A stretch of DNA of 64,000 bases from assembly GCF_030818255.1 (NCBI RefSeq), contig NZ_JAUTAG010000001.1:3782001-3846000 (forward strand), written 5' to 3'. Made by a program: the position numbers and the translations under genes. Under the pieces are notes generated by a model, which was given only the letters and a program-made list of their open reading frames with translations, searched no databases and was not told the origin of the DNA. Below are positions 1-7,882 of the stretch, in pieces. Numbering within the stretch: position 1 is the stretch's first letter; each line of letters starts with the position of its first letter. The DNA comes from Microbacterium sp. SORGH_AS_0969. GTDB lineage: Bacteria; Actinomycetota; Actinomycetes; Actinomycetales; Microbacteriaceae.

Positions 1-671
1 GCGCGCCGGTCGCCGGACGCGACGCGGTGGTGTTCGTCACGGCGGGGGTCATCGTCCTCACACTCCTTGTGCAGGGGCCCCTGCTTCCCGTGGTCATCCG
101 CTGGGCGAAGCTCCCGAACGACGATGCCGCGATCGAAGAGTACGAGCTCGCCGAGCGCGCGATCTCGGGAGCGGCGCTCGCCGCCCTCGACGACCTCGCC
201 GTCGAGCACGGCATCAGCGATCGGGTGCGTGACCGCGCTCGCCGCGAGGGATACGAGCGCCTCGAGCTCGCCAACGCCCGCGCCGTCGCCCGCCAGCGCG
301 CGATCGAGGAGCGCGATCTGGCCGAGCTCGACGCCTCTCTCGACTCCTCGGTCGACGACGACGGCGGCGGTTCGACCTCGTCGACGATGGGACCGGTTCC
401 TCCCGCCGGCACCGACGACGAAGGGCGACGCACCCTCGGCGGGCTCGAGATGATCGCCGTGAGCGACGACATCGACGTGACCCAGCGCTCCCCGCTCATC
501 CGGCACAAGGAGGCGACCCGGCTGCGCCTGGCGATCCTCGACCGCAAGCGAGAGGTGCTCCTGCGGCTGCGACGCGAAGGCACGATCGACGACCTCGTCG
601 CGCGGAAGATCCTCGCCAACCTCGACCTCGAAGAGATCCGCACGCGCGGGATCGAGAAGGCGAGCGACTGA
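1..671 (+). CDS. Na+/H+ antiporter (CPA1/NhaP-like), C-terminal part, 5' truncated by window edge
   Basis: The frame is open to the left edge, so the N-terminal transmembrane core is missing. The visible part starts with a last hydrophobic segment (about VVFVTAGVIVLTLLVQG) followed by PLLPVVIRW. This is how bacterial CPA1 monovalent cation/proton antiporters leave the membrane. A cytoplasmic tail of about 180 residues follows, highly charged and helical, with an acidic serine-rich linker (DSSVDDDGGGSTSST) in the middle. Such tails usually modulate transport by pH or ions. Family assignment rests on the terminal membrane motif and tail type only. The GTG at 27 is an internal codon, not the start. 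Confidence 0.6.
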   Translation, partial: APVAGRDAVVFVTAGVIVLTLLVQGPLLPVVIRWAKLPNDDAAIEEYELAERAISGAALAALDDLAVEHGISDRVRDRARREGYERLELANARAVARQRAIEERDLAELDASLDSSVDDDGGGSTSSTMGPVPPAGTDDEGRRTLGGLEMIAVSDDIDVTQRSPLIRHKEATRLRLAILDRKREVLLRLRREGTIDDLVARKILANLDLEEIRTRGIEKASD

Positions 672-765
672 GCGGGATGCCGTGGGTCGGGAGTCCGCCG
701 GTGATCGCGGGCGCCCCGGGGGCGCATCGGGGCGGGGCGTGCGGGCGGGCCGGGACGGCACGTGC

Positions 766-909
766 GGCCGGGGCGCGTACGGGCGGGGCGCGTACGGGCG
801 GGGCGCGTGCGGGCGGGGCGCGTACGGGCGGGGCGCGTGCGGGCGGGGCGCGTGCGGGCGGGGCGCGTACGGGCGGGGCGCGTGCGGGCGGGGCGCGTAC
901 GGGCGGGCC
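766..909. repeat. 15-bp GC-rich minisatellite, about 8 perfect units plus degenerate ends
   Basis: The 396-bp gap between the antiporter and the esterase carries a tandem array with unit GGGCGGGGCGCGTRC. Eight consecutive units fill 781-900 and differ only at position 14 (A or G). A degenerate copy precedes them and a broken one follows. The period is a multiple of three, so frames through it stay open and give spurious GRGAY/RVRAG repeat proteins. No other feature is seen in the gap apart from the esterase ribosome site. Confidence 0.9.
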
Positions 910-1067
910 GGGGACTCACCGGCGGCGCTCGGCATCCGGACACCCGCATACCCGCCACCTGTCGGCCCGCCCCCGGTGATCTTCCGCCGCGTGGCGGGGC
1001 ACCGGGCGCACCGCCGCGCGCACAATCGAGACGGACGCGACGAGGCGTCCCCGACGAAGGAGTCATC

Positions 1068-2114
1068 ATGACCCGCGAATCGCATCCCGAGGAATCGGCT
1101 GCCGGCGTCATCACTGCCACCGACGGCCACCTGGCCACCCTCGCCGTCGACGGCATCCCGAACCGCCCTCCCTTCGATCCCGAACTCGAGACGATGCTGG
1201 GGGTGATCTCGCAGATGGTGCCCCCGACGCTGACCGCCGAGATGGTGCCGGTGATGCGCTCGGCGAGCGTGCCGGGGATGCCGACCCGCGACGAGATCCT
1301 CGACACCGCCGACCTGCAGTCCCGCGACGTGACCATCCCCGGCTACGAGGGCGCGGAGATCGTCGTCTCGATCGTCGAGGCGAAAGGACGCACCGGACAC
1401 GGCCCCGGGATCTTCCACACGCACGGCGGCGGCATGATCTTCGGCGATCGTTTCACCGGCGTCGAGGGCTTCGCCGAATGGCTGCACCGCTACAACGCCG
1501 TCATGGTGACCGTCGAGTACCGACTGGCACCCGAGTTCCCCGACCCGTATCCGGTCGAGGACTGCTATGCGGGACTCGTCTGGACGGCCGCGCACGCGGA
1601 GGAGCTCGGCATCGAGCACGAGCGGCTCCTCATCGCGGGCGGCAGCGCCGGCGGCGGGCTCGCAGCGGGGGTCGCCCTGCTCGCGCGCGACCGGCGGGGA
1701 CCCCACCTCATCGGCCAGATGCTGATGTATCCGATGCTCGACGACCGCGACGCGACCGTCTCGACGCATCAGATCCAGGGCGTGGGCGTGTGGGATCGCG
1801 CGAGCAACCTGCTCGGGTGGAACGCGCTCCTCGGCGAGCGTCGCGGCACCGACGGGGTGTCGATCTACGCGGCTCCCGCACGGGCGACCGACCTGTCGGA
1901 CCTCCCTCCCGCGTTCATCGACTGCGGCAGCGCGGAGGTGTTCCGCGACGAGGACGTCGCCTATGCGTCGGCCATCTGGGCGGCGGGAGGCCGGGCCGAA
2001 CTGCACGTCTGGCCCGGGGGCTTCCACGCCTTCGAGGGATTCGCCCCGCAGGCGGCCCTCTCCCACGACGCCGTCGAGGCGCGGGACCGGTGGATCCGTC
2101 GGCTGCTGGGGTGA
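1068..2114 (+). CDS. alpha/beta hydrolase, hormone-sensitive-lipase (family IV) esterase
   Basis: This 348-residue cytoplasmic esterase hydrolyses carboxyl esters; the substrate is unknown. The oxyanion-hole motif HGGG is at residues 119-122, the typical YRLAPE at 151-156, the nucleophile Ser193 lies in GGSAGG, and the terminal catalytic His is in WPGGFHAF. The spacing is that of the HSL family, and the length is normal for it. The ATG at 1068 was chosen because AAGGAG sits just upstream; the longer open frame to the left is only the minisatellite. The gene is followed by a PucR-type regulator 79 bp downstream in the same direction, which may control it. Confidence 0.85.
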   Translation: MTRESHPEESAAGVITATDGHLATLAVDGIPNRPPFDPELETMLGVISQMVPPTLTAEMVPVMRSASVPGMPTRDEILDTADLQSRDVTIPGYEGAEIVVSIVEAKGRTGHGPGIFHTHGGGMIFGDRFTGVEGFAEWLHRYNAVMVTVEYRLAPEFPDPYPVEDCYAGLVWTAAHAEELGIEHERLLIAGGSAGGGLAAGVALLARDRRGPHLIGQMLMYPMLDDRDATVSTHQIQGVGVWDRASNLLGWNALLGERRGTDGVSIYAAPARATDLSDLPPAFIDCGSAEVFRDEDVAYASAIWAAGGRAELHVWPGGFHAFEGFAPQAALSHDAVEARDRWIRRLLG

Positions 2115-2193
2115 GGCGGACGCGCGGGCGGCGGGGCGATCCCGCGCCCTATGCTGTGTGCGACACGGCCGCGCGGGACGAAGGAGTGACGCC

Positions 2194-3141
2194 ATGCAGG
2201 AACTCGCGGGACGCCTGAGAGTCCTCGATCCCGCGGCGAGCGAGTCGGTGAAGATCATCGACTACTTCGACTCCCTCATCGCCGGCGGCGCGGGCGTGGA
2301 GTCGGTGGTCCGGGCGGCCGCGATCCTCGGCGGGACGACCGCGGGAGCCCGCGTGCGCGGTCGCCTGCTCGGCATCGACGCCGACGGCGCGCGGATCACC
2401 CCGACCCCGCCCGCGTCCCTGTCGGACACGGACGCCCCGTGCGTCTGGCTCCAGCGCGACACCGGGTCGGCCGTCAACGACGCGATGATCGTCGATCGCG
2501 CGCAGGTCGCCCTCGCGATCATCACCGCCCGCGCCGACCCGACCACCGGCGCGGTCGAGCGCGTGATCGACGCCGGCGTCTCGCGCGTGGATCGCGAAGC
2601 GGCCGCGCATCGCCTCCGCCTCGACGGGGAGGTCCGCGTCGTGGCCGCGCCGCCCCACTCGCGGCACGTGACCACGGCCTCCACCGTGCTCGCCACCGCG
2701 GAGGGCGCGGTCTGGATCGGCCTCGGCGAGGTCGTCCCGCCCGAGGGGCCCGTGGGCACGAGTGTCGCGCGCGATCTCGACGACCTCCCCCGCGCCTGCG
2801 CCGACGCCCGCCTCGCCCTGCGGCTGGCCGACGACAGGCATCGCGTGGTCGATGCGGGCGAGCTCGGCGTTCTCGTCGAGCTCGCCCGCGCGTTCCATCC
2901 GTCGGGTCCACGGCATCCGGATCTCGCCGCGCTCGACGCCCTCGACGCCCGGACGCTCGAGGCGCTCGATGTGGTCGTCGACAGCGAGAGCATCCGCGCC
3001 GCGGCGACCCGGCTCTCGCTGCACCACAGCAGCCTGCAGTCCCGGCACGAGAGCTGGACCCGGCAGCTCGGCTACGACCCGCTCACCCCGCGCGGTCGTG
3101 CGCGGTTCCTCGCGGCGCGGATGCTACAGCGGTTGGGGTGA
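2194..3141 (+). CDS. PucR-type helix-turn-helix transcriptional regulator
   Basis: The 315-residue protein ends in a PucR C-terminal helix-turn-helix (SESIRAAATRLSLHHSSLQ, then LGYDPLTPRGRARFLAARML), the hallmark of this actinobacterial regulator class. The N-terminal about 230 residues lack a domain I can name and probably sense a ligand. An AAGGAG precedes the ATG at 2194. The 3' end overlaps the convergent permease gene by 59 bp. It lies between an esterase and a branched-chain-type ABC operon, so either could be its target; this is inference from position. Confidence 0.75.
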   Translation: MQELAGRLRVLDPAASESVKIIDYFDSLIAGGAGVESVVRAAAILGGTTAGARVRGRLLGIDADGARITPTPPASLSDTDAPCVWLQRDTGSAVNDAMIVDRAQVALAIITARADPTTGAVERVIDAGVSRVDREAAAHRLRLDGEVRVVAAPPHSRHVTTASTVLATAEGAVWIGLGEVVPPEGPVGTSVARDLDDLPRACADARLALRLADDRHRVVDAGELGVLVELARAFHPSGPRHPDLAALDALDARTLEALDVVVDSESIRAAATRLSLHHSSLQSRHESWTRQLGYDPLTPRGRARFLAARMLQRLG

Positions 3142-4114
3142 GGGGAGCCCGCGCTCCCGCCGGTACCCCGTGGCGCCGCGCCCGCAGCCCCGCGAGCGTC
3201 GGCACGATCCCCCGCGGCACGAACAGCAGGAAGACCACCAGCACGATCCCGTACCCGGCGTACTGCAGGATCGGCCCGGCCGCCGCCGGCATCCCGGGCG
3301 TCGCGCTCAGCGCGCTCAGCACCTGCAGCCACAGACTCAGCGCGAGGGTCCCCACGACCCCGCCCCACACCGACCCGAGACCTCCCACGACCGCCATCAC
3401 GACGTACCCGAACGAGACGAACGGCGGGTAGGTGTCCTGGCTGACGTACGGGGTGAAGAACGCTCCCAGCGCCCCCGCGAACCCCGCGAATCCGCCCGCC
3501 ACCGCGAACACGGTGAGCTTGCTGCGCAGGATCGGCACCCCGCTCGACGCGGCCGCCGACTCGCTCCCGGCGAGCGCACGGATCCCCCGACCGAAGCGCG
3601 ACCGGACGAGGTTGTGGCAGACCAGCAGCGCCGCGGCGAGCGCGGCCAGCGCGACGTACGAGTACACGCGCTGATCGGTGACGACGAGACCCCCGACCGA
3701 GAGCGGAGGGATGCCGAAGATCCCGACGCCCGCGCCGAACAGGGGCGCTGTGGCCATGACCGTCTGGATGATCAGCAGCACCGCGAGCGAGCCGAACGCG
3801 AGGTAGTGCCCGCGCAACCGCAGCAGTGGCCAGCCCACGAGAGCGGCGACGAGCGCCCCGAGCACGGGAGCGGCGACGAGCGCGACGAGGGGCGGGATGC
3901 CGAGGGTCACCGTCCCGACCGCGACGGTGAGTCCGCCCACGGCGACGAAAGCGCCCTGGCCGAGCGAGGCCTGACCGGCGTAGCCCATGAACAGAGACAG
4001 CCCCGTGACGACGAGCGCGGTCAGCGCGGTCTGCACGAAGAACGTCTGGTCGGTCAGCAGCAGCGGAGCGATGGCGGCGGCGATCGCGGCCAGCGCGATG
4101 ACGATGCGGGTCAT
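3083..4114 (-). CDS. livM: branched-chain amino acid-type ABC transporter permease (LivM)
   Basis: This 343-residue inner-membrane permease is the last gene of a five-gene uptake operon. Many hydrophobic segments are present, with the family signature GYAGQASLGQGAF near the N-terminus and GGLGSVWGGVVGTL in the second half. The ATG at 4114 forms an ATGA overlap with the stop of livH, so the two are translationally coupled. The hydrophilic, Ala/Pro/Arg-rich tail runs 59 bp into the convergent PucR-type gene. The transported substrate cannot be told from sequence; amides, urea and amino acids all use this family. Confidence 0.9.
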   Translation of the reverse strand: MTRIVIALAAIAAAIAPLLLTDQTFFVQTALTALVVTGLSLFMGYAGQASLGQGAFVAVGGLTVAVGTVTLGIPPLVALVAAPVLGALVAALVGWPLLRLRGHYLAFGSLAVLLIIQTVMATAPLFGAGVGIFGIPPLSVGGLVVTDQRVYSYVALAALAAALLVCHNLVRSRFGRGIRALAGSESAAASSGVPILRSKLTVFAVAGGFAGFAGALGAFFTPYVSQDTYPPFVSFGYVVMAVVGGLGSVWGGVVGTLALSLWLQVLSALSATPGMPAAAGPILQYAGYGIVLVVFLLFVPRGIVPTLAGLRARRHGVPAGARAPLTPTAVASAPRGTAHDRAG

Positions 4115-4965
4115 TTCGCCTCCTCGGCGGTGAACGAACGCGACCGGGCGATCATGATGACGAGCATCATGATGAGCGCGATCTGGGTCTGGTACGAGCC
4201 GTTCGCGTAGCCCGCGACGAGCTGCCCGGTCACCCCCAGGACGAGGGCGCCGACGAACGTCATCCACGGGCTCCGGAGCCCCCCGAACACGGCGGCGGCG
4301 AGCGCGCTGAGCACGAACGGCAGGTCGGAGGTCACCGACACCGCCGTGGTGGGCGCGATCAGCACCCCGGCGAGACCGCCGAGCACTCCCGCGATCGTGA
4401 ACGACAGCAGGCCCATCACGCGGGTGTCGATCCCGACGAGTCGGGCCGCCCGGGGATTGGATGCCGCGGCCGTGAGCGCGCGACCGATGTCGGTGCGCGT
4501 GAACAGCAGACTCATCGCGGCGAGCGTCACGACGGCCACCGCGAGGGTCAGCAGCCGCTGCGTCTCGATCTCGGCACCGAACAGCCGGACAGTGCCCGAG
4601 ATCCCCGCGGGCGAGACGGGGTTCTGCCCCCAGACGGCGATGATGACGGCAGCGGCGACCAGCGACATCCCCAGCGTGATCAGCAGCGACGTCATCGGGT
4701 GCGTGCCGGGCTTGCCGATCGCGACGGCCCCCACGACGAAGCCGATGAGACCGACGACGACCACCGCCGCGAGCTCGGAGAGTCCGGGCGGGAGCCCGAG
4801 CTGACGGAAGGTCTGCGAGAGGAACGCACCGAAGACGACGAAGGAGCCCTGCGCGAAGTTCAGCACGTGGGTCACGCGGTAGACGACGACGATGCCGCTG
4901 CCGACGAGAGCGAACGACCCCGCGAGGGCGAGACCGCTGAGCAGGTAGGTGGCGAGATCGCTCAC
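4111..4965 (-). CDS. livH: branched-chain amino acid-type ABC transporter permease (LivH)
   Basis: This 284-residue membrane permease is the partner of LivM. The signature GIVVVYRVTHVLNFAQGSF is near the N-terminus and AAVFGGLRSPW in the last third. The GTG at 4965 is chosen because the protein then begins directly before the first membrane segment; the upstream in-frame extension is proline/arginine-rich and unlike the family. The gene starts 76 bp after livF ends, the only gap in an otherwise overlapping operon, and ends in a 4-bp overlap with livM. Confidence 0.9.
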   Translation of the reverse strand: MSDLATYLLSGLALAGSFALVGSGIVVVYRVTHVLNFAQGSFVVFGAFLSQTFRQLGLPPGLSELAAVVVVGLIGFVVGAVAIGKPGTHPMTSLLITLGMSLVAAAVIIAVWGQNPVSPAGISGTVRLFGAEIETQRLLTLAVAVVTLAAMSLLFTRTDIGRALTAAASNPRAARLVGIDTRVMGLLSFTIAGVLGGLAGVLIAPTTAVSVTSDLPFVLSALAAAVFGGLRSPWMTFVGALVLGVTGQLVAGYANGSYQTQIALIMMLVIMIARSRSFTAEEAK

Positions 4966-5041
4966 GAGATCACATCCTGACGTGTGATCGGGGAGGAGAA
5001 CGGGGCGGGGACGGCCCGCTCCCCCGTGCTGGGCGGGCGAT

Positions 5042-5719
5042 TCATGGTCTGTTCTCCTGTTCGTCGAAACCGCCGAGATACGCGGCGCGCACCGCGGGAG
5101 CGGCGGCGAGCTGCGCCGTCGGCCCCTCGGCGACGATGCGCCCGGCATCCAGCACGTACGCCCGGGAGCAGAGGCCGAACGCGAGGCCCACCTCCTGCTC
5201 GATGAGCAGCACCGCGGTGCCGCGATCGGCGTTGAGGGCGGCGAGGTGCCGCACGAGGTCGGCCGCGATCAGCGGCGCGAGCCCGAGCGACAACTCGTCG
5301 ACGACGAGCAGGTCGGGCTCGGCCATGAGCGCCCGCCCCACGGCGACCATCTGCTGCTGACCGCCCGAGAGCGTGTCAGCGCGCTGGCGGCGGAGGCGCT
5401 GCAGGTCGGGCAGCAGTTCGTACACGGCATCCGTCCGCCGAGACCGCCGCCGCCACGCGCCGAGGCGCAGGTTGTCGTCGACGCTGAGGTCTCCGAACAT
5501 CTGGCGTCCCTCGGGTACCTGAGCGACCGTCCCCGACACGCGGACGCTTCCGGATGCCGGACGCACGAGACCGCTGACGGCGTTGACGAGCGAGGTCTTT
5601 CCCGCGCCGTTCGGCCCGACCAACGCGACGAGCTCGCCCGCGTCGACACGCAGCGAGACGCCGTCCAGAGCCGTCGCCGAGCCATAGCGCACGACGAGGT
5701 CGTTCACCTCGAGCATCAT
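5042..5719 (-). CDS. livF: ABC transporter ATP-binding protein (LivF)
   Basis: This is a 225-residue cytoplasmic ATPase of the liv-type importer. Walker A GPNGAGKT is followed by the signature LSGGQQQM and Walker B DLLVVDELSLGLAP, the last typical of LivF proteins. The start ATG at 5719 shares an ATGA with the stop of livG, which fixes the start. Together with LivG it powers the LivHM channel. All expected motifs are intact and the length is normal. Confidence 0.9.
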   Translation of the reverse strand: MMLEVNDLVVRYGSATALDGVSLRVDAGELVALVGPNGAGKTSLVNAVSGLVRPASGSVRVSGTVAQVPEGRQMFGDLSVDDNLRLGAWRRRSRRTDAVYELLPDLQRLRRQRADTLSGGQQQMVAVGRALMAEPDLLVVDELSLGLAPLIAADLVRHLAALNADRGTAVLLIEQEVGLAFGLCSRAYVLDAGRIVAEGPTAQLAAAPAVRAAYLGGFDEQENRP

Positions 5720-6558
5720 GCTGCGGCCTCGCTGCCCAGGTAGGCGGCGATCACCGCGGGGTCGCGGCGGATCTCTTCCGGCGTCCCCTCCGCGATCAGG
5801 CGGCCCAGGTCCAACACGGCGATCCGGTCGGCCAGGGCCGTGACCATCGCCACGTCGTGCTCGATGAGCAGGATCGTCGTGCCGTCGCCGTGCAGCTCGC
5901 GGATGAGACCGCGGAGGTCGTCACGCTCGTCGGCGCGCAGGCCCGAGGCCGGCTCGTCCAGGAGCAGCACCCGCGGGCGCGCGGTCAGGGCTCGCGCGAC
6001 CTGCAGTCGGCGCTGCTGCCCGAGCGGGAGCTGCTCGGCACCCCGACCCGCCCAGTCGGCGAGTCCGACGCGGGCGAGGGACTCCTCGGCATCCGCCCTG
6101 ATCTCCCTCTCCTCGCGGCGGTGACGGGGCGAACGCACGGCGGCATCGAGAGCCCCCGACCGGGTGCGGGCGTGCGCTCCGACGGCGACGTTCTCGAGCA
6201 CGGTCATGCCCGGGAAGAGGCGCGCGCCCTGGAAGACGATCGCGATGCCGCGCCGGGCGCGACGGTGCGGGGGCAGGCGATCGACGCGTTCGCCATCGAG
6301 GCGGATGACGCCCTCCTGGGCGCGCACGTGTCCGCTGATCAGACCGAACAGGGTGGACTTGCCGGCCCCGTTCGGTCCGATCACGCCGCGGAGCTCGCCC
6401 GGAGCGATCCGGAACGAGATGTCGCGGTTGGCGTAGACCCCGCCGAACCGGCGGGAGAGGCCCGCCAGCTCGAGTCCGGCGGAGGTGTTCTCGGCGGAGG
6501 AGTTCTCGACGGACCCGTGGGTCGTCGAGCCGACTCCGGTGGGTGTGGGCGTGCTCAC
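5716..6558 (-). CDS. livG: ABC transporter ATP-binding protein (LivG)
   Basis: This is the second ATPase of the importer, 280 residues from a GTG at 6558 that overlaps the livK stop as GTGA. Walker A GPNGAGKST is present. The signature motif is replaced by LPLGQQRRLQVARAL, common in LivG. Walker B reads VLLLDEPASGL, and the C-terminal VIAAYLG ending is typical. The first about 28 residues are a low-complexity Ser/Thr/Gly tail before the fold begins. A longer frame upstream would run into livK and is rejected. Confidence 0.9.
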   Translation of the reverse strand: MSTPTPTGVGSTTHGSVENSSAENTSAGLELAGLSRRFGGVYANRDISFRIAPGELRGVIGPNGAGKSTLFGLISGHVRAQEGVIRLDGERVDRLPPHRRARRGIAIVFQGARLFPGMTVLENVAVGAHARTRSGALDAAVRSPRHRREEREIRADAEESLARVGLADWAGRGAEQLPLGQQRRLQVARALTARPRVLLLDEPASGLRADERDDLRGLIRELHGDGTTILLIEHDVAMVTALADRIAVLDLGRLIAEGTPEEIRRDPAVIAAYLGSEAAA

Positions 6559-7751
6559 TGCGGGAGCTCGGTCGCGAACTGCTTCGTCGCGGCCTCGGTC
6601 GGGACCCATTTGCCGCCCTTCGCCTCGAAGATCGCGAGCGAGGTCGCATCGAGTCCCATGTGGTCGGTGGGGCTGTACGTGTAGCGCCCGTTCGAGGTCA
6701 GCAGGTCGGTCTTCTCGAGAGCGTCGCGGATCTTCTGCCGATCGGTCGAGTCGGCCGCGTCGATCGCGGCGGCGAGGAGCTCGACGCCCGATGCCCCACC
6801 GAACGCGAACTCGGGCGGGTACGCCCCGTTGTTGGCATCCATCCAGGGCTTCGCGACCGCCATGACCTTGGTCTTGTACGCGCCCTCGGGCAACGCGTCG
6901 CCGCCCAGGGCGATGGTCGCCGCGGCCTTCACGCCTTCGGCGGCGTCTCCCGCGGGCTGGAGGTACAGGTCCGATGCCTCGGCGCCGGTGAAGTAGGTCG
7001 CGATGCCCTTGCCCGCGATCTGCTTCGTGATGATCACGGGAGCGGGGCCCGCGCCCCAGACGACGAACGCGTCGGGCTTCGCCGAGACGACCTTCGTGAT
7101 GAGCGGGGTGAAGTCGGTCGCGGTCTGGTCGTACGACTCGTCGAGTACGACGTCGATCCCGGCCTCTTTCGCGTACTCCGCCGTGGCCTTGTCGCCGTTG
7201 CCGCCGTACAGGTCACCGCCGGTGTAGCCGATCGCGAGGGTCTTCACCCCCTGGCTGACCCAGTAGTCGACGAGCGCCCGCGCGTACACCGCCGGGATGG
7301 GCGGCGACGTGAACGCGTACGGGTTGCTGCCGTCGGCGAAGGCGTCGACCGGTCCGAGGGCGATCGTCGGGATCTTCGCGGACTGCGCGGTGCTGCCCAC
7401 GGCGGTCGCGGCCGAGACGAAGCTGCTCGCGAGCATCGCCGAGTACGAGGGATCGGATGCCAACTGGTTGAACTGCTTGACCGATTCGGTCACGTCGGCC
7501 TTGTCGTCGACGACCGTCAGCTCGACCTGGCGCCCGTCGATGCCGCCGGCGGCGTTGAGATCGGCGACGACGCGCTCGGCCGCTTCCTTGTCGCCCTGAC
7601 CGAGGGCCGAGAGGAAGCCGGTGAGCGGCACGACCATGCCGATCTTGACGGGTCCGGACCCGTTGCCCGAGGCGGTGGAGCCCCCTCCCGAACAGGCGGT
7701 GAGGGCGAGGACGAGAGCGGCTGTGGCGACCATGGGGACGGTTCTGCGCAT
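6555..7751 (-). CDS. livK: branched-chain amino acid-type ABC transporter substrate-binding lipoprotein (LivK)
   Basis: The 398-residue protein is the first gene of the liv-type operon. It has a lipoprotein signal peptide with lipobox LTACSGG, a Ser/Gly linker, then the periplasmic-binding fold of the Peripla_BP_6 type (KIGMVVPLTGFLSALGQ, later AERVVADLNAAGGI). The ATG at 7751 is preceded by AGGAGA. The transcript probably starts in the 131-bp divergent gap shared with the large LuxR-type regulator, which is therefore a candidate controller. Ligand specificity is unknown. Confidence 0.88.
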   Translation of the reverse strand: MRRTVPMVATAALVLALTACSGGGSTASGNGSGPVKIGMVVPLTGFLSALGQGDKEAAERVVADLNAAGGIDGRQVELTVVDDKADVTESVKQFNQLASDPSYSAMLASSFVSAATAVGSTAQSAKIPTIALGPVDAFADGSNPYAFTSPPIPAVYARALVDYWVSQGVKTLAIGYTGGDLYGGNGDKATAEYAKEAGIDVVLDESYDQTATDFTPLITKVVSAKPDAFVVWGAGPAPVIITKQIAGKGIATYFTGAEASDLYLQPAGDAAEGVKAAATIALGGDALPEGAYKTKVMAVAKPWMDANNGAYPPEFAFGGASGVELLAAAIDAADSTDRQKIRDALEKTDLLTSNGRYTYSPTDHMGLDATSLAIFEAKGGKWVPTEAATKQFATELPQ

Positions 7752-7882
7752 GGACTTCTCCTGGTTCGTCGTTGAACACATCGTTGGACGAGAGGACCCG
7801 ATGGGCCCGGCGCCATTGTTCGGGGGACGACGACGGTCCCGTCTATCCGTGAAATCACGTAATCCGCGCGGAAAGCATTCCG

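Noticed and set aside
677..1071. Plus-strand frames encoding GGARTGG/GRGAY repeat proteins
   Set aside because: They are products of the 15-bp minisatellite, whose period is divisible by three. There is no ribosome site or domain.
6543..7775. 410-residue plus-strand frame antisense to the binding lipoprotein
   Set aside because: It mirrors livK codon positions in a GC-rich gene; the minus-strand gene has a signal peptide, lipobox and family motifs.
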